A stretch of 64,000 nucleotides of DNA. Origin: Catellatospora citrea. Lineage in GTDB: Bacteria; Actinomycetota; Actinomycetes; Mycobacteriales; Micromonosporaceae. Location of the stretch: NCBI RefSeq assembly GCF_003610235.1, contig NZ_RAPR01000001.1, positions 5,828,001 to 5,892,000 on the forward strand, written 5' to 3'. Under the pieces are notes generated by a model. The model was not told the origin of the DNA, did no database searches, and saw only the letters and a list, made by a program, of their open reading frames with translations. This document shows, in pieces, positions 9,249 through 17,388 of the stretch. How positions within the stretch are numbered: the stretch's first letter is position 1; every line of letters begins with the position of its first letter. Position numbers and translations under genes: made by a program.

Positions 9249-11135
9249 ATGAAGCGAAAGATCGCCCTTGCGGCTGCGTCCATATTGACGCTGGCCGCCG
9301 CCGTGGTGGCCTTCAGCCAGCCGGCCCAGGCCGCCACCGGCATCCGGGTCGCCAACGGCAAGCTCGTCGAGGCCAACGGCACCGCCCTGAAACTGCGCGG
9401 CATCAACCATCCGCACGCCTGGTACGCCACCCAGACCAGCTCCTTCGCCAACATCAAGGCGGCCGGGGCCAACTCCGTGCGGGTGGTGCTGTCCGGCGGG
9501 CGCTGGACCACCAACACCGCCAGCGACGTCGCCAACGTGATCTCGCTGTGCAAGACCAACAAGCTGATCTGCGTGCTGGAGAACCACGACACCACCGGGT
9601 TCGGCGAGCAGAGCGGCGCGGTCAGCCTGGACGCGGCGGTGAACTACTGGATCAGCATCCAGAGCGCGCTGACCGGCCAGGAGAACTACGTCATCCTCAA
9701 CATCGGCAACGAGCCGATCGGCAACAACGCCGTCACCCCGAACTGGACCGACGCCACCAAGAGCGCCATCGTTCGGCTGCGCAACGCCGGATTCCAGCAC
9801 ACCATCATGGTCGACGCGCCGAACTGGGGTCAGGACTGGTCGTTCACGATGCGCGACAACGCGCCGAGCGTGCTGGCCGCCGACACCACGGGCAACACCA
9901 TCTTCAGCGTGCACATGTACGGCGTGTTCGACACCGCCGCCGAGGTGACCGCGTACGTCGACTCGTTCACCAGCCGCAACCTGGCGCTGTGCGTGTGCGA
10001 GTTCGGCGACAACCACTCCGACGGCAACCCCGACGAGGACACCATCATGGCCAAGACCCAGTCCGCCGGTATCGGCAACATGGGCTGGTCGTGGAGCGGC
10101 AACGGCGGCGGCGTCGAATACCTCGACATGGTGACGAGCTTCAACCCGGCCCAGCGCAGCACCTGGGGCAACCGCTACATCACCGGCAGCAACGGCCTGT
10201 CCACCACCTCGACCCAGGCGACCATCTACAACACCGGTGGCGACACGCAGGCCCCGACGACGCCGGGCACCCCGTCGGCGTCGAACGTGACCTCGTCGTC
10301 GCTGAGCCTGTCCTGGTCGGCCTCGACCGACAACGTCGGCGTGACCGGCTACGACGTGGTGCGGGTGTCGGGTTCGACGGAGACGGTGCTGGCCTCGCCG
10401 AGCACGAACTCCGCGTCGCTGACCGGCCTGTCCGCGGGCACGCAGTACACCCTGGCCGTGTACGCCAAGGACGCGGCGGGCAACCGCTCGACCCGCTCGT
10501 CCACGGTGAACGTGACCACCTCGGGCACGGGCGGCGACACGCAGGCCCCGTCCACGCCGGGCACCCCGTCGGCGACGAACGTGACCTCGTCGTCGCTGAG
10601 CCTGTCCTGGACCGCGTCCACGGACAACGTCGGTGTGACCGGGTACGACGTGGTGCGGGTGTCCGGCTCGACCGAGACCGTGCTCGCCTCGCCGAGCGGC
10701 AACTCGGCGTCGCTGACCGGCCTGACCGCCGCCACCCAGTACACCCTGGCCGTGTACGCCAAGGACGCGGCGGGCAACCGCTCGTCCCGCTCGTCCACGG
10801 TGAGCGTGACCACGCAGACCGGCGGCGGCACGGGCGGCTGCACGGCGACATACACGATCACCAATCAGTGGCCCGGCGGCTTCGGGGCGAACGTGACCGT
10901 GACCAACGGCGCCACCGCCAGCACCAACTGGACCGTGAGCTGGACGTTCGCCAACGGGCAGACCATCACGCAGATCTGGAGCGCGCAGGACACCGCCAGC
11001 GGCGCCAGCCACACCGCGCGCAACATGAGCTACAACGGCAACCTGGGCCCGAACGCGTCCACCTCGTTCGGTTTCAACGGGACCTGGAACAACTCGGTCA
11101 ACGCGGTGCCCGCGTTGACCTGCGCACGTAGCTGA
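9249..11135 (+). CDS. Secreted GH5 beta-mannanase with two FnIII modules and CBM2
   Basis: The 628-residue enzyme has a signal peptide (1-28, ending AQA). Its glycoside hydrolase family 5 domain (about 30-325) has the acid/base Glu in NIGNEP (E155) and the nucleophile Glu in VCEFGD (E251). Two almost identical fibronectin type III modules follow (about 331-428 and 429-525), then a C-terminal CBM2 (about 529-628) with its paired Cys and Trp-rich surface. The opening ATGIRVANGKLVEANGTALK resembles actinobacterial mannan endo-1,4-beta-mannosidases (GH5 subfamily 8), so mannan is the likeliest substrate. An endoglucanase is the main alternative. GAGGTGA precedes the ATG. A strong terminator follows. 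Confidence 0.87.
   Translation: MKRKIALAAASILTLAAAVVAFSQPAQAATGIRVANGKLVEANGTALKLRGINHPHAWYATQTSSFANIKAAGANSVRVVLSGGRWTTNTASDVANVISLCKTNKLICVLENHDTTGFGEQSGAVSLDAAVNYWISIQSALTGQENYVILNIGNEPIGNNAVTPNWTDATKSAIVRLRNAGFQHTIMVDAPNWGQDWSFTMRDNAPSVLAADTTGNTIFSVHMYGVFDTAAEVTAYVDSFTSRNLALCVCEFGDNHSDGNPDEDTIMAKTQSAGIGNMGWSWSGNGGGVEYLDMVTSFNPAQRSTWGNRYITGSNGLSTTSTQATIYNTGGDTQAPTTPGTPSASNVTSSSLSLSWSASTDNVGVTGYDVVRVSGSTETVLASPSTNSASLTGLSAGTQYTLAVYAKDAAGNRSTRSSTVNVTTSGTGGDTQAPSTPGTPSATNVTSSSLSLSWTASTDNVGVTGYDVVRVSGSTETVLASPSGNSASLTGLTAATQYTLAVYAKDAAGNRSSRSSTVSVTTQTGGGTGGCTATYTITNQWPGGFGANVTVTNGATASTNWTVSWTFANGQTITQIWSAQDTASGASHTARNMSYNGNLGPNASTSFGFNGTWNNSVNAVPALTCARS
10239..10818 (+). repeat. Direct repeat encoding the two FnIII modules
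   Basis: Two in-frame units of 294 bp (10239-10532 and 10533 to about 10818) are near-identical at DNA level, starting at GGCGACACGCAGGCCCC in both. The low divergence indicates recent duplication or ongoing gene conversion within the mannanase gene. Confidence 0.85.
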
Positions 11136-11148
11136 CACCCGCTTTGCG

Positions 11149-11192
11149 AACAGTCGCGCCCGCCCCGTACCCGCGGGGCGGGCGCGACTGTT
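11149..11192. terminator. Strong hairpin terminator after the mannanase gene
   Basis: Perfect 19-bp arms lie at 11149-11167 (AACAGTCGCGCC...CCG) and 11174-11192 (CGGGGCGGGC...TGTT), with a six-base loop. It starts 13 bases after the mannanase stop codon and separates it from the downstream sugar dehydrogenase. Confidence 0.85.
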
Positions 11193-11341
11193 TAGTTCCC
11201 GACAATTCAGTTCTCCACGCGTATTGGGGAAATTAGGGCTTATTTGGAGTCATCAGCGTGTAAGAGCCTGATTTATGCATTCCGCTCGTTAGCCTGGCGC
11301 ACTGTCAGCGGACACCACACGAGATGGAGGGCTTTCACGCT

Positions 11342-14101
11342 ATGGGTCATCGGAGATCGCTGCCCGTCGGTGCGGCGCTGATGTCAGGAATTCTCTCGGT
11401 CGTCATGCCCGGCGCGCCCGCGCAGGCCGCGTCGCCGCCGGTCGCGCCCACCATCACCGAGCCCGGCGCCGACAACTCACTGGTCAGCGCCGCCGACGTG
11501 CACATGGAGGCCGCCCCGTTCAGCGACCCGGACGGCGACGGGCACCTGTGCAGCGAGTGGGAGATCAGCACCGGCGGCGAGCGGGTCTGGGCCAGCGGCT
11601 GCACCGGCGGCGTGCTGCGCAACCACATCCACATGGGCGACGGCGTGTTCGAGAACTCGCACGCCGGCCGCTCCGACCTCATCCCCGACAAGGACTACGA
11701 GCTGCGGGTCCGGTTCAAGGACAGCAGCGGCGACCCGGGCACCGAGTGGAGCCCCTGGACCGAGCGGCCGTTCCGCACCGCCAAGGAGCTCAAGCCGCGG
11801 CCCGACGCGCCGCAATGGGTGGTCAAGCAGGAGGGCTACAAGGTCGAGGAGGTGGCCGGCGGCTTCTCGCTGCCGGTCAACATCGCCATGGTGCCCGGCC
11901 ACGTCGCCGACCCGGCCAAGCCGATGTTCTACGTGACGGAGCTGTACGGCAAGATCAAGGTGGTCAAGGCCGACTACTCGGTGTCCACCTACGCCGACGA
12001 CCTGCTCAACTACGACCCGTCCAAGGTCTTCCCCGGCAGCGGTGAGATGGGCCTGGCCGGCCTGGTGATGGACCCGGCGTCGGGCGACCTGTTCGCGTCC
12101 ATGGTCTACAAGGACGGCAACAACTACTACCCGAAGGTCGTCCGGTTCCACAGCACCGACGGCGGCAAGACGGCGGCGTCGAAGAAGACGATCCTGGACC
12201 TCGACGACGAGCCGCAGAGCGCCTCGCACCAGATCTCCAACCTGAGCATCGGGCCGGACGGCAAGCTCTACGTGCACCTGGGCGACGGCTTCGAGCCCGA
12301 CACCGCGCAGGACAAGGACTCGGCCCGGGGCAAGGTGCTGCGGCTGAACCTGGACGGGTCGGTGCCCAGCGACAACCCGTTCTACAACGACGACGACGGC
12401 ATAAGCGCCCGCGACATGATCTTCGCGTACGGCCTGCGCAACCCGTTCGGCGGCGGCTGGCGTGCCACCGACGGCCAGCACTACTCCGTCGAGAACGGCC
12501 CCGGCGCCAACGACCGCCTCGCCCGCATCACCAAGGGCACCGACTACGGGTGGGGCGGCAGCGTCACCGACATGAAGAAGAACGCCCTCTACTCCTGGGA
12601 GCACACGCACGCGCCGGTGAACATCGCCTTCACCGAGCAGAGCGACCACCACGCGGGCGGCTTCCCCGAGGACAAGTGGGGCCACGCGTTCGTCTCCGAG
12701 AGCGGCCCGACGTACGCCACCGGCCCGCAGGAGAAGGGCAAGCGGATCGTCGAGTTCGGGTTCAACGGCGACGGCTCCGTCACCGGCCCGAAGACGCTGG
12801 TGGAGTACAACGGCGGCGGCAAGACCTCGATCGCCGGCCTCGCCGTCGGACAGGACGGCCTCTACTTCACCGGCCTGTACCCGGACAGCGGCGACCCCAC
12901 CAAGGCCGGCGCGAAGATCTACCGGGTGCGGTACGCGCCGGGGCAGGCCGCGTCGCCGGTCATGATCTACGGCGACCGCGACTTCAAGGGCTCCTTCCAG
13001 GCGCTCGGCGCGGGCGTGCACGACAACGCCACGGGTGAGCTGGGCTCGGTCGGCAACGACAAGATGAGCTCGCTGAAGGTCGGCCCCGGCTACCGCGTCG
13101 TGGTGTGCCAGGACGACAGCTCCCAGGGCCGCGTCAACGCCCTGAACCTCGGCGCCTGCCGCTACTACGGCCCCGGCCAGCACGCATTCGTCGGCGCCGA
13201 CCTCAACGACAAGGCGTCGCTGATCGCCGTCCTGGGCGGCCCGGCCAAGGGCAAGGGCGTCACCGCGTACACCGGAACGAACTTCTCCGGCGACTCCCAG
13301 GGACTCGGCGTCGGCGGCTTCGAGGCCAGCGTCGGCGAGCTGAACCAGGTCGACACCGAGACCAGCTCGATGAAGGTGGCCACCGGGCACGAGGCGCTGG
13401 TCTGCCAGCACGACCGCGACGCGGGCGTGAACAGCGGTCAGGTCGGCCCGTGCCGCTTCTTCACCGCCGGCGACCACCCGGCGCTCGGCGTGAACTTCGA
13501 GGACAACGTGCACCTGATCGCGGTCGGCGGCCCGGCCGTGACCGTGTACGAGGGGGCCGGCCTCACCGGCGCGTCGCAGCAGTTCGCGCCGGGCATCCAC
13601 CAGGCGTGGCAGGGCAACCTGAACCTCGTCGGCAACGACGCGATCACGTCGTTCCGGGTGGAGCCGGGCTACCGGTTCGTGGCGTGCAGCAACGACGGCA
13701 AGAACTTCTCGAACAAGGGCGATCTCGGCCCCTGCCGCACCTTCGGCGCGGGCGAGCACACGCTGCAGGGCAGCCTGCTCGACAACAAGATCTCCCTGAT
13801 GGCGGTGCTGGCCGGGCCGAGCAACGGCGCGCGGATGACGGTCTACCGCGACCGCGACTTCAAGGGCGTCTACAACAAGTACGGCATCGGCATCTACGAG
13901 TCGGCGGAGATCGGCCCGGTCGGCAACGACAAGATCAGCTCGCTGAAGGTGTCCGCCGACCACGAGGCCGTGGTGTGCCGCCACGACAGCGCCAAGGGCG
14001 AGGCCGACATCAACCCGTGCCGCCTGTACGTCGCGGGCGACCACAAATACGTCGGCGCCGACCTCAACGACGACATCTCCCTGGTGGCGATCGCCAAGTA
14101 G
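11342..14101 (+). CDS. Secreted PQQ-dependent-type sugar dehydrogenase with four beta/gamma-crystallin-like repeats
   Basis: The 919-residue exported protein has a signal peptide (1-29, ending AQA) and an FnIII-like segment (about 33-145). A glucose/sorbosone dehydrogenase beta-propeller (about 165-535) follows, with FYVTELYGKIKV, LSIGPDGKLYVHLGDG and AYGLRNPFG blocks. The C-terminal third is four tandem beta/gamma-crystallin-like units starting near 539, 639, 731 and 829, three of which carry a (N/D)(N/D)xx(S/T)S calcium-type motif (NDKMSS, NDAITS, NDKISS). The oxidation substrate is unknown; PQQ is a family expectation. ATG 11342 is preceded by GGAGGG at a good distance; an upstream ATG at 11324 overlaps that site and is less likely. 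Confidence 0.8.
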   Translation: MGHRRSLPVGAALMSGILSVVMPGAPAQAASPPVAPTITEPGADNSLVSAADVHMEAAPFSDPDGDGHLCSEWEISTGGERVWASGCTGGVLRNHIHMGDGVFENSHAGRSDLIPDKDYELRVRFKDSSGDPGTEWSPWTERPFRTAKELKPRPDAPQWVVKQEGYKVEEVAGGFSLPVNIAMVPGHVADPAKPMFYVTELYGKIKVVKADYSVSTYADDLLNYDPSKVFPGSGEMGLAGLVMDPASGDLFASMVYKDGNNYYPKVVRFHSTDGGKTAASKKTILDLDDEPQSASHQISNLSIGPDGKLYVHLGDGFEPDTAQDKDSARGKVLRLNLDGSVPSDNPFYNDDDGISARDMIFAYGLRNPFGGGWRATDGQHYSVENGPGANDRLARITKGTDYGWGGSVTDMKKNALYSWEHTHAPVNIAFTEQSDHHAGGFPEDKWGHAFVSESGPTYATGPQEKGKRIVEFGFNGDGSVTGPKTLVEYNGGGKTSIAGLAVGQDGLYFTGLYPDSGDPTKAGAKIYRVRYAPGQAASPVMIYGDRDFKGSFQALGAGVHDNATGELGSVGNDKMSSLKVGPGYRVVVCQDDSSQGRVNALNLGACRYYGPGQHAFVGADLNDKASLIAVLGGPAKGKGVTAYTGTNFSGDSQGLGVGGFEASVGELNQVDTETSSMKVATGHEALVCQHDRDAGVNSGQVGPCRFFTAGDHPALGVNFEDNVHLIAVGGPAVTVYEGAGLTGASQQFAPGIHQAWQGNLNLVGNDAITSFRVEPGYRFVACSNDGKNFSNKGDLGPCRTFGAGEHTLQGSLLDNKISLMAVLAGPSNGARMTVYRDRDFKGVYNKYGIGIYESAEIGPVGNDKISSLKVSADHEAVVCRHDSAKGEADINPCRLYVAGDHKYVGADLNDDISLVAIAK

Positions 14102-14123
14102 CCCGCCCGCCCCCTCTCCTGGG

Positions 14124-14184
14124 GCAACTCTTAAAGACTTGTGGCCTCCTGCATCCGCGGAGGCCACAAGTCTTTAAGAGTTGC
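14124..14184. repeat. Family A inverted repeat (copy 1), bidirectional terminator
   Basis: Perfect 26-bp arms occupy 14124-14149 and 14159-14184 around a nine-base loop. The arm begins GCAACTCTTAAAGA, the signature shared with copies at 26646 and 29288. It sits between converging genes (sugar dehydrogenase and LysR). Immediately downstream, 14190-14243 is a low-complexity GGGCC/GGGGC run. Confidence 0.85.
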
Positions 14185-14251
14185 GGACCGGACCGGGCCG
14201 GACCGGGCCGGGCCGGGCCGGGCCGGGGCGGGGCGGGGCGGGGGCTCGGGG

Positions 14252-15163
14252 TCAGGGCAGGCCGAGGGTGGCCGGGGCGGACAGGAGGTTGCGGGTCAGT
14301 TCTTCGACCAGGGGGGATTGCTTGCCGCGGCGGGTGACCAGGCCGATGTAGCGGGTCGGCGCGGGGGCGCGCAGGGTCAGCACCGACACCCCGGGCGGTG
14401 GCCCGGCCAGCGCCACCGACGGGATCAGGCCGATGCCGACCCCGGCCGCGATCAGCGACACCGCGAACCCGTAGTCGGTGGTGCGGCACGAGACGTTGAC
14501 CTCGAACCCGGCGATCGCCGCGTACCCGTCGAGCAGCTCGCCGACGCTGACGCAGCCCTGCACCCAGCGCTGCCCCGACAGCTCCGCGAGGTCGATCTCG
14601 CCGCGCCCGGCCAGCGGGTGCGCGGCGGGCACCACGATCCGCATCGGATCGTCGAGCAGCGGCGTCCAGGCCAGGCCGGACCGGTCGCCCGGCCGCACCG
14701 GCGGCGGCCCGTCGAAGTGGTAGACCAGCGCCAGCTCCGCACGGCCCTCGCGGACCAGCGCCAGGCTCTCCTCGGTCTCGCTCTCCAGCACGGTCAGCTC
14801 GGCCCGCGGGTGCGCCGCGGCGAACCCGGTCAGCGCGGGCGGGAGCAGCAGCTGCCCACCGCTGATGAAGGTCGCCACGGCCAGCCGCTCGGCCCGGCCC
14901 TGGGCCAGCCGGCTGATGCGCTCCTGCGCGTGCACCAGCTCGGCGAGCACCACGTCGGCGGACTCGACCAGAACGCGGCCCGGGTCGGTGAGGGTGGTGC
15001 CGCGGGTGGTCCGCTCCACCACCGGCGTGCCGAGGCTGCGTTCCAGCGCGGCGATCTGCTGGGACACCGCCGACGGGGTGAGCAGCAGCGCCGCCGCCGC
15101 TCCGCTGAAGCTGCCGTGCTCGGCCACCTCGCGCAGGATGCGCAGCCGCTGTACGTCGATCAT
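14252..15163 (-). CDS. LysR-family transcriptional regulator
   Basis: The 303-residue protein has an N-terminal LysR winged HTH (residues 3-62, FSGAAAALLLTPSAVSQQIAALE) and a periplasmic-binding-like effector domain from about 90. It is divergent from the EamA permease gene with 70 bp between starts, the classical arrangement for LysR control of a neighbour, so it probably regulates that transporter in response to its substrate. ATG at 15163 is chosen because it opens directly into the HTH (MIDVQRLRIL); upstream in-frame codons would add an unneeded tail. Confidence 0.88.
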   Translation of the reverse strand: MIDVQRLRILREVAEHGSFSGAAAALLLTPSAVSQQIAALERSLGTPVVERTTRGTTLTDPGRVLVESADVVLAELVHAQERISRLAQGRAERLAVATFISGGQLLLPPALTGFAAAHPRAELTVLESETEESLALVREGRAELALVYHFDGPPPVRPGDRSGLAWTPLLDDPMRIVVPAAHPLAGRGEIDLAELSGQRWVQGCVSVGELLDGYAAIAGFEVNVSCRTTDYGFAVSLIAAGVGIGLIPSVALAGPPPGVSVLTLRAPAPTRYIGLVTRRGKQSPLVEELTRNLLSAPATLGLP

Positions 15164-15233
15164 TAGAAACTCTGCAAGCCGCGTAAGTAAGTCATCACTA
15201 CCGCTAACAACTCTAGCGCGCGAGGCTGAACAC

Positions 15234-16199
15234 ATGAAGCGTCAAGCCTGGGTCCTGCTGGCCGCGATGTCGGTGCTCTGGGGCATCCCGTACCTGTTCA
15301 TCAAGATCGCGCTGACGGAGCTGTCGCCGCCGGTCGTCGTGCTCGGCCGCACCCTCATCGCCGTGGCGGTGCTGCTCCCGCTGGCCTACCGCAAGGGCGC
15401 GCTGGCCGCGCTGCGCGGCAGGTGGACCGCCATCGGGGCGCTGTCGCTGCTGCACGTCGTCGCGCCGCAACTGCTCATCACGTACGGCGAGGTCCACATC
15501 AGCTCGTCGCTGACCGCGCTGCTGCTGGCCTCGCAGCCACTGGTCATCGCCGTGCTGGCGCTGCGCTTCGACGCCTCCGAACGAGCGGGCGCCCGCAAGC
15601 TGTTCGGGCTGTTCATCGGCCTGGTCGGGGTGGCCGCCGTGGTCGGGTTCGACCTCGGCGGCGGCGACCGGCTGGAACTGGTCGGCGCGGGCCTCGTCCT
15701 GCTGGCCGGGGTGTCCTACGCCGGCGCCACCACACTGGTGAAGAAGAAGCTGTCGGACGTGCCGCCGCTGGGCGTGGTCGTCGGCACCACCGGCATCGCG
15801 AGCGTGCTGCTGCTGCCCGCGGGCCTGCTGGCCGCCCCCGCGAGCCTGCCCGGCCTGGACGCCTCCGCCGCCGTGCTCGCGCTCGGCCTGCTCAGCACCG
15901 CCCTGGCGTTCCTCGTCTACTACAAGCTCATCGCCCTGGCCGGAGCCGGTTCCGCGGCGCTGGTCTCCTACACGAGCCCCGCGGTCGCCGTCGGACTCGG
16001 CGTGCTCCTGCTCGCCGAGCCGCTCACCCCGGCCACCGTCCTCGGCTTCGCCCTGATCCTGCTCGGCTCCTGGCTCTCCACCCGCAAACCTTCCCCCAAG
16101 CCCCAGCCCACCGCCCCCGCACCGACCGCCGGCCCCGCTCCGGCACCGGCCCCGGATCCCGCCCGCACCACCCCGCGCCTCCCGGCCCTGACGCGTTGA
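15234..16199 (+). CDS. EamA/DMT-family transporter
   Basis: The 321-residue protein has ten predicted membrane helices arranged as two EamA repeats (about 5-140 and 150-285), each starting with the helix-GIPYLFIKIAL or GVSYAGATTLV type. It ends in a Pro/Ala-rich cytoplasmic tail. Drug/metabolite family members export amino acids, metabolites or small drugs; the substrate here is not deducible. It is divergent from a LysR gene that likely controls it. The stop codon TGA at 16197-16199 lies inside the left arm of a 27-bp perfect inverted repeat, so the last residues (DALTR) are encoded by that element. Confidence 0.87.
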   Translation: MKRQAWVLLAAMSVLWGIPYLFIKIALTELSPPVVVLGRTLIAVAVLLPLAYRKGALAALRGRWTAIGALSLLHVVAPQLLITYGEVHISSSLTALLLASQPLVIAVLALRFDASERAGARKLFGLFIGLVGVAAVVGFDLGGGDRLELVGAGLVLLAGVSYAGATTLVKKKLSDVPPLGVVVGTTGIASVLLLPAGLLAAPASLPGLDASAAVLALGLLSTALAFLVYYKLIALAGAGSAALVSYTSPAVAVGLGVLLLAEPLTPATVLGFALILLGSWLSTRKPSPKPQPTAPAPTAGPAPAPAPDPARTTPRLPALTR

Positions 16200-16352
16200 T
16201 CATGAACTTATGGCACGGCTGAGCGGCATGTCGTGCCCCTAACCTCATGATCGATCAGGCCCCCCACCCGTGCTGGGTGAGGGGCCTGATCGATCATGAA
16301 GTTGTGCCGGGGAAACGCCGTCGAACCGTGCCATAAGTTCATGATCAACGCG
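16192..16352. repeat. Nested double inverted repeat (family D) at a convergent junction
   Basis: The outer arms are perfect over 27 bp (16192-16218 and 16326-16352) and contain TTGATCATGAACTTATGG. Inside lies a second 25-bp stem with one mismatch (16245-16269 and 16275-16299) around GATCGATCAGGCCCC. The inner right arm continues as GATCATGAAGTTGTGCC, a diverged copy of the outer arm, so the structure looks like one element nested in a related one. It separates the converging EamA and desaturase genes. Confidence 0.85.
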
Positions 16353-16390
16353 GTGCGGTGCGGTGCGGCGTGGCCGGGTGGGCCGGTGGG

Positions 16391-17332
16391 TCAGGCGGCG
16401 CGGGCGGCGGCGCGGGCCTGGTGGGCGGCGCGCTTGTCCTCGAAGCGGGAGGCGGCGGCGTCCAGCTTGCCCAGGACCTCGACCAGTTCCTCGCGGGCGA
16501 GCTCGCCCTCGGCGGACAGGCCGGTGCGCTCGAGCACCTTGAGCTGGCGCAGCACCGGCATGACCACCTCGTCGTGGTGGATGCGCAGGTCGTAGATGCC
16601 GGCCATGGCGATCTGCACGGACTTGCGGCCGAAGTTCTCGATGGTGTGGCCGGGCATCTGGAACGACTTCACCACGCGCAGGATCGCTTCCATGGTGGCG
16701 TTCGGGACCAGCTCGAACGAGGCCATGAGCAGGTTGCGATAGAAGAGCATGTGCAGGTTCTCGTCCGCGGCGACCTTGGCCAGCAGCGCGTCGCAGATCG
16801 GGTCGCCGCTGATGCGCCCGGTGTTGCGGTGTGCCACGCGGGTGGCGAGCTCCTGCATGGACACGTACGACAGGGAGCCGAGCACGTCGGGGTGGTCGGC
16901 GGTGAAGCCGGTCTCCATGTGCACCATGCGGGCCCGCTCCAGCGCGATCGGGTCGACGGCGCGCGTGGTCAGCAGGTAGTCGCGGATCGCGACGCCGTGC
17001 CGGCCCTCTTCGGCGGTCCAGCGGTGCACCCAGGTGCCCCACGCGCCGTCGCGGCCGTACAGCGTGGCGATCTCGTGGTGGTAGCTGGGCAGGTTGTCCT
17101 CGGTGAGCAGGTTGACGATCAGCGAGGTGCGGGCGACCTCCGACAGCTTCGACTGGCTCGGGTCCCAGGCCTGGCCGCCGAGCGGGCCGTCGAAGTCACT
17201 GCCCTGGCTCCACGGCACGTACTCGTGCGGGAACCACTCCTTCGCGGTGGCCAGGTGGCGGTTGAGGTTGGTCTCCACCACCGGCTCGAGTTCGCGCAGC
17301 AGTACCAGGGTGTCGGTGGTTTCGGTCGTCAA
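16391..17332 (-). CDS. Acyl-ACP (stearoyl-type) fatty-acid desaturase
   Basis: The 313-residue soluble diiron protein matches the FA_desaturase_2 family (mycobacterial DesA1/DesA2, plant acyl-ACP desaturase). The diiron ligands are visible as E78, EExRH at 108-112, E161 and DENLH with E191 and H194. It introduces a double bond into acyl chains on a carrier protein for membrane lipid synthesis. The start is TTG at 17332, supported by AGGAGG six bases upstream; no ATG or GTG fits. Upstream lie two copies of a CTACGNNACCGTAA operator, and next comes an acyltransferase gene, so a lipid-homeostasis role is likely. Confidence 0.87.
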   Translation of the reverse strand: MTTETTDTLVLLRELEPVVETNLNRHLATAKEWFPHEYVPWSQGSDFDGPLGGQAWDPSQSKLSEVARTSLIVNLLTEDNLPSYHHEIATLYGRDGAWGTWVHRWTAEEGRHGVAIRDYLLTTRAVDPIALERARMVHMETGFTADHPDVLGSLSYVSMQELATRVAHRNTGRISGDPICDALLAKVAADENLHMLFYRNLLMASFELVPNATMEAILRVVKSFQMPGHTIENFGRKSVQIAMAGIYDLRIHHDEVVMPVLRQLKVLERTGLSAEGELAREELVEVLGKLDAAASRFEDKRAAHQARAAARAA

Positions 17333-17359
17333 CGCAGTCCTCCTGAGATGGGCTGGTAA

Positions 17360-17388
17360 CTACGGTACCGTAACCTACGAGACCGTAA
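17360..17388. promoter_or_regulatory. Tandem TetR-like operator upstream of the desaturase gene
   Basis: CTACGGTACCGTAA (17360-17373, containing the 12-bp palindrome TACGGTACCGTA) is repeated as CTACGAGACCGTAA at 17375-17388, with 12 of 14 bases the same. The pair fills the 56 bp between the acyltransferase stop and the desaturase start. The palindromic form suggests a TetR-family lipid regulator acting on the desaturase; no such gene is adjacent. Confidence 0.65.

Noticed and set aside
9180..11138. Minus-strand 652-codon frame over the mannanase gene
   Set aside because: No motifs, no ribosome site, and it mirrors the FnIII and CBM coding sequence; it is a codon-bias artefact.
11477..14167. 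Minus-strand 896-codon frame opposite the crystallin-repeat dehydrogenase
   Set aside because: Low-complexity Val/Ala/Asp/Arg composition with internal repeats that only reflect the plus-strand repeats.
14190..14243. GGGCC/GGGGC run considered as a satellite or G-quadruplex array
   Set aside because: It is short, irregular and lies in an intergenic tail after a terminator; no clear unit length or function is visible.
16245..17042. Alternative minus-strand frame within the desaturase region
   Set aside because: It lacks the diiron ligands and is Arg/Pro/Gly-rich; the 313-residue frame with EExRH and DENLH motifs is clearly the gene.
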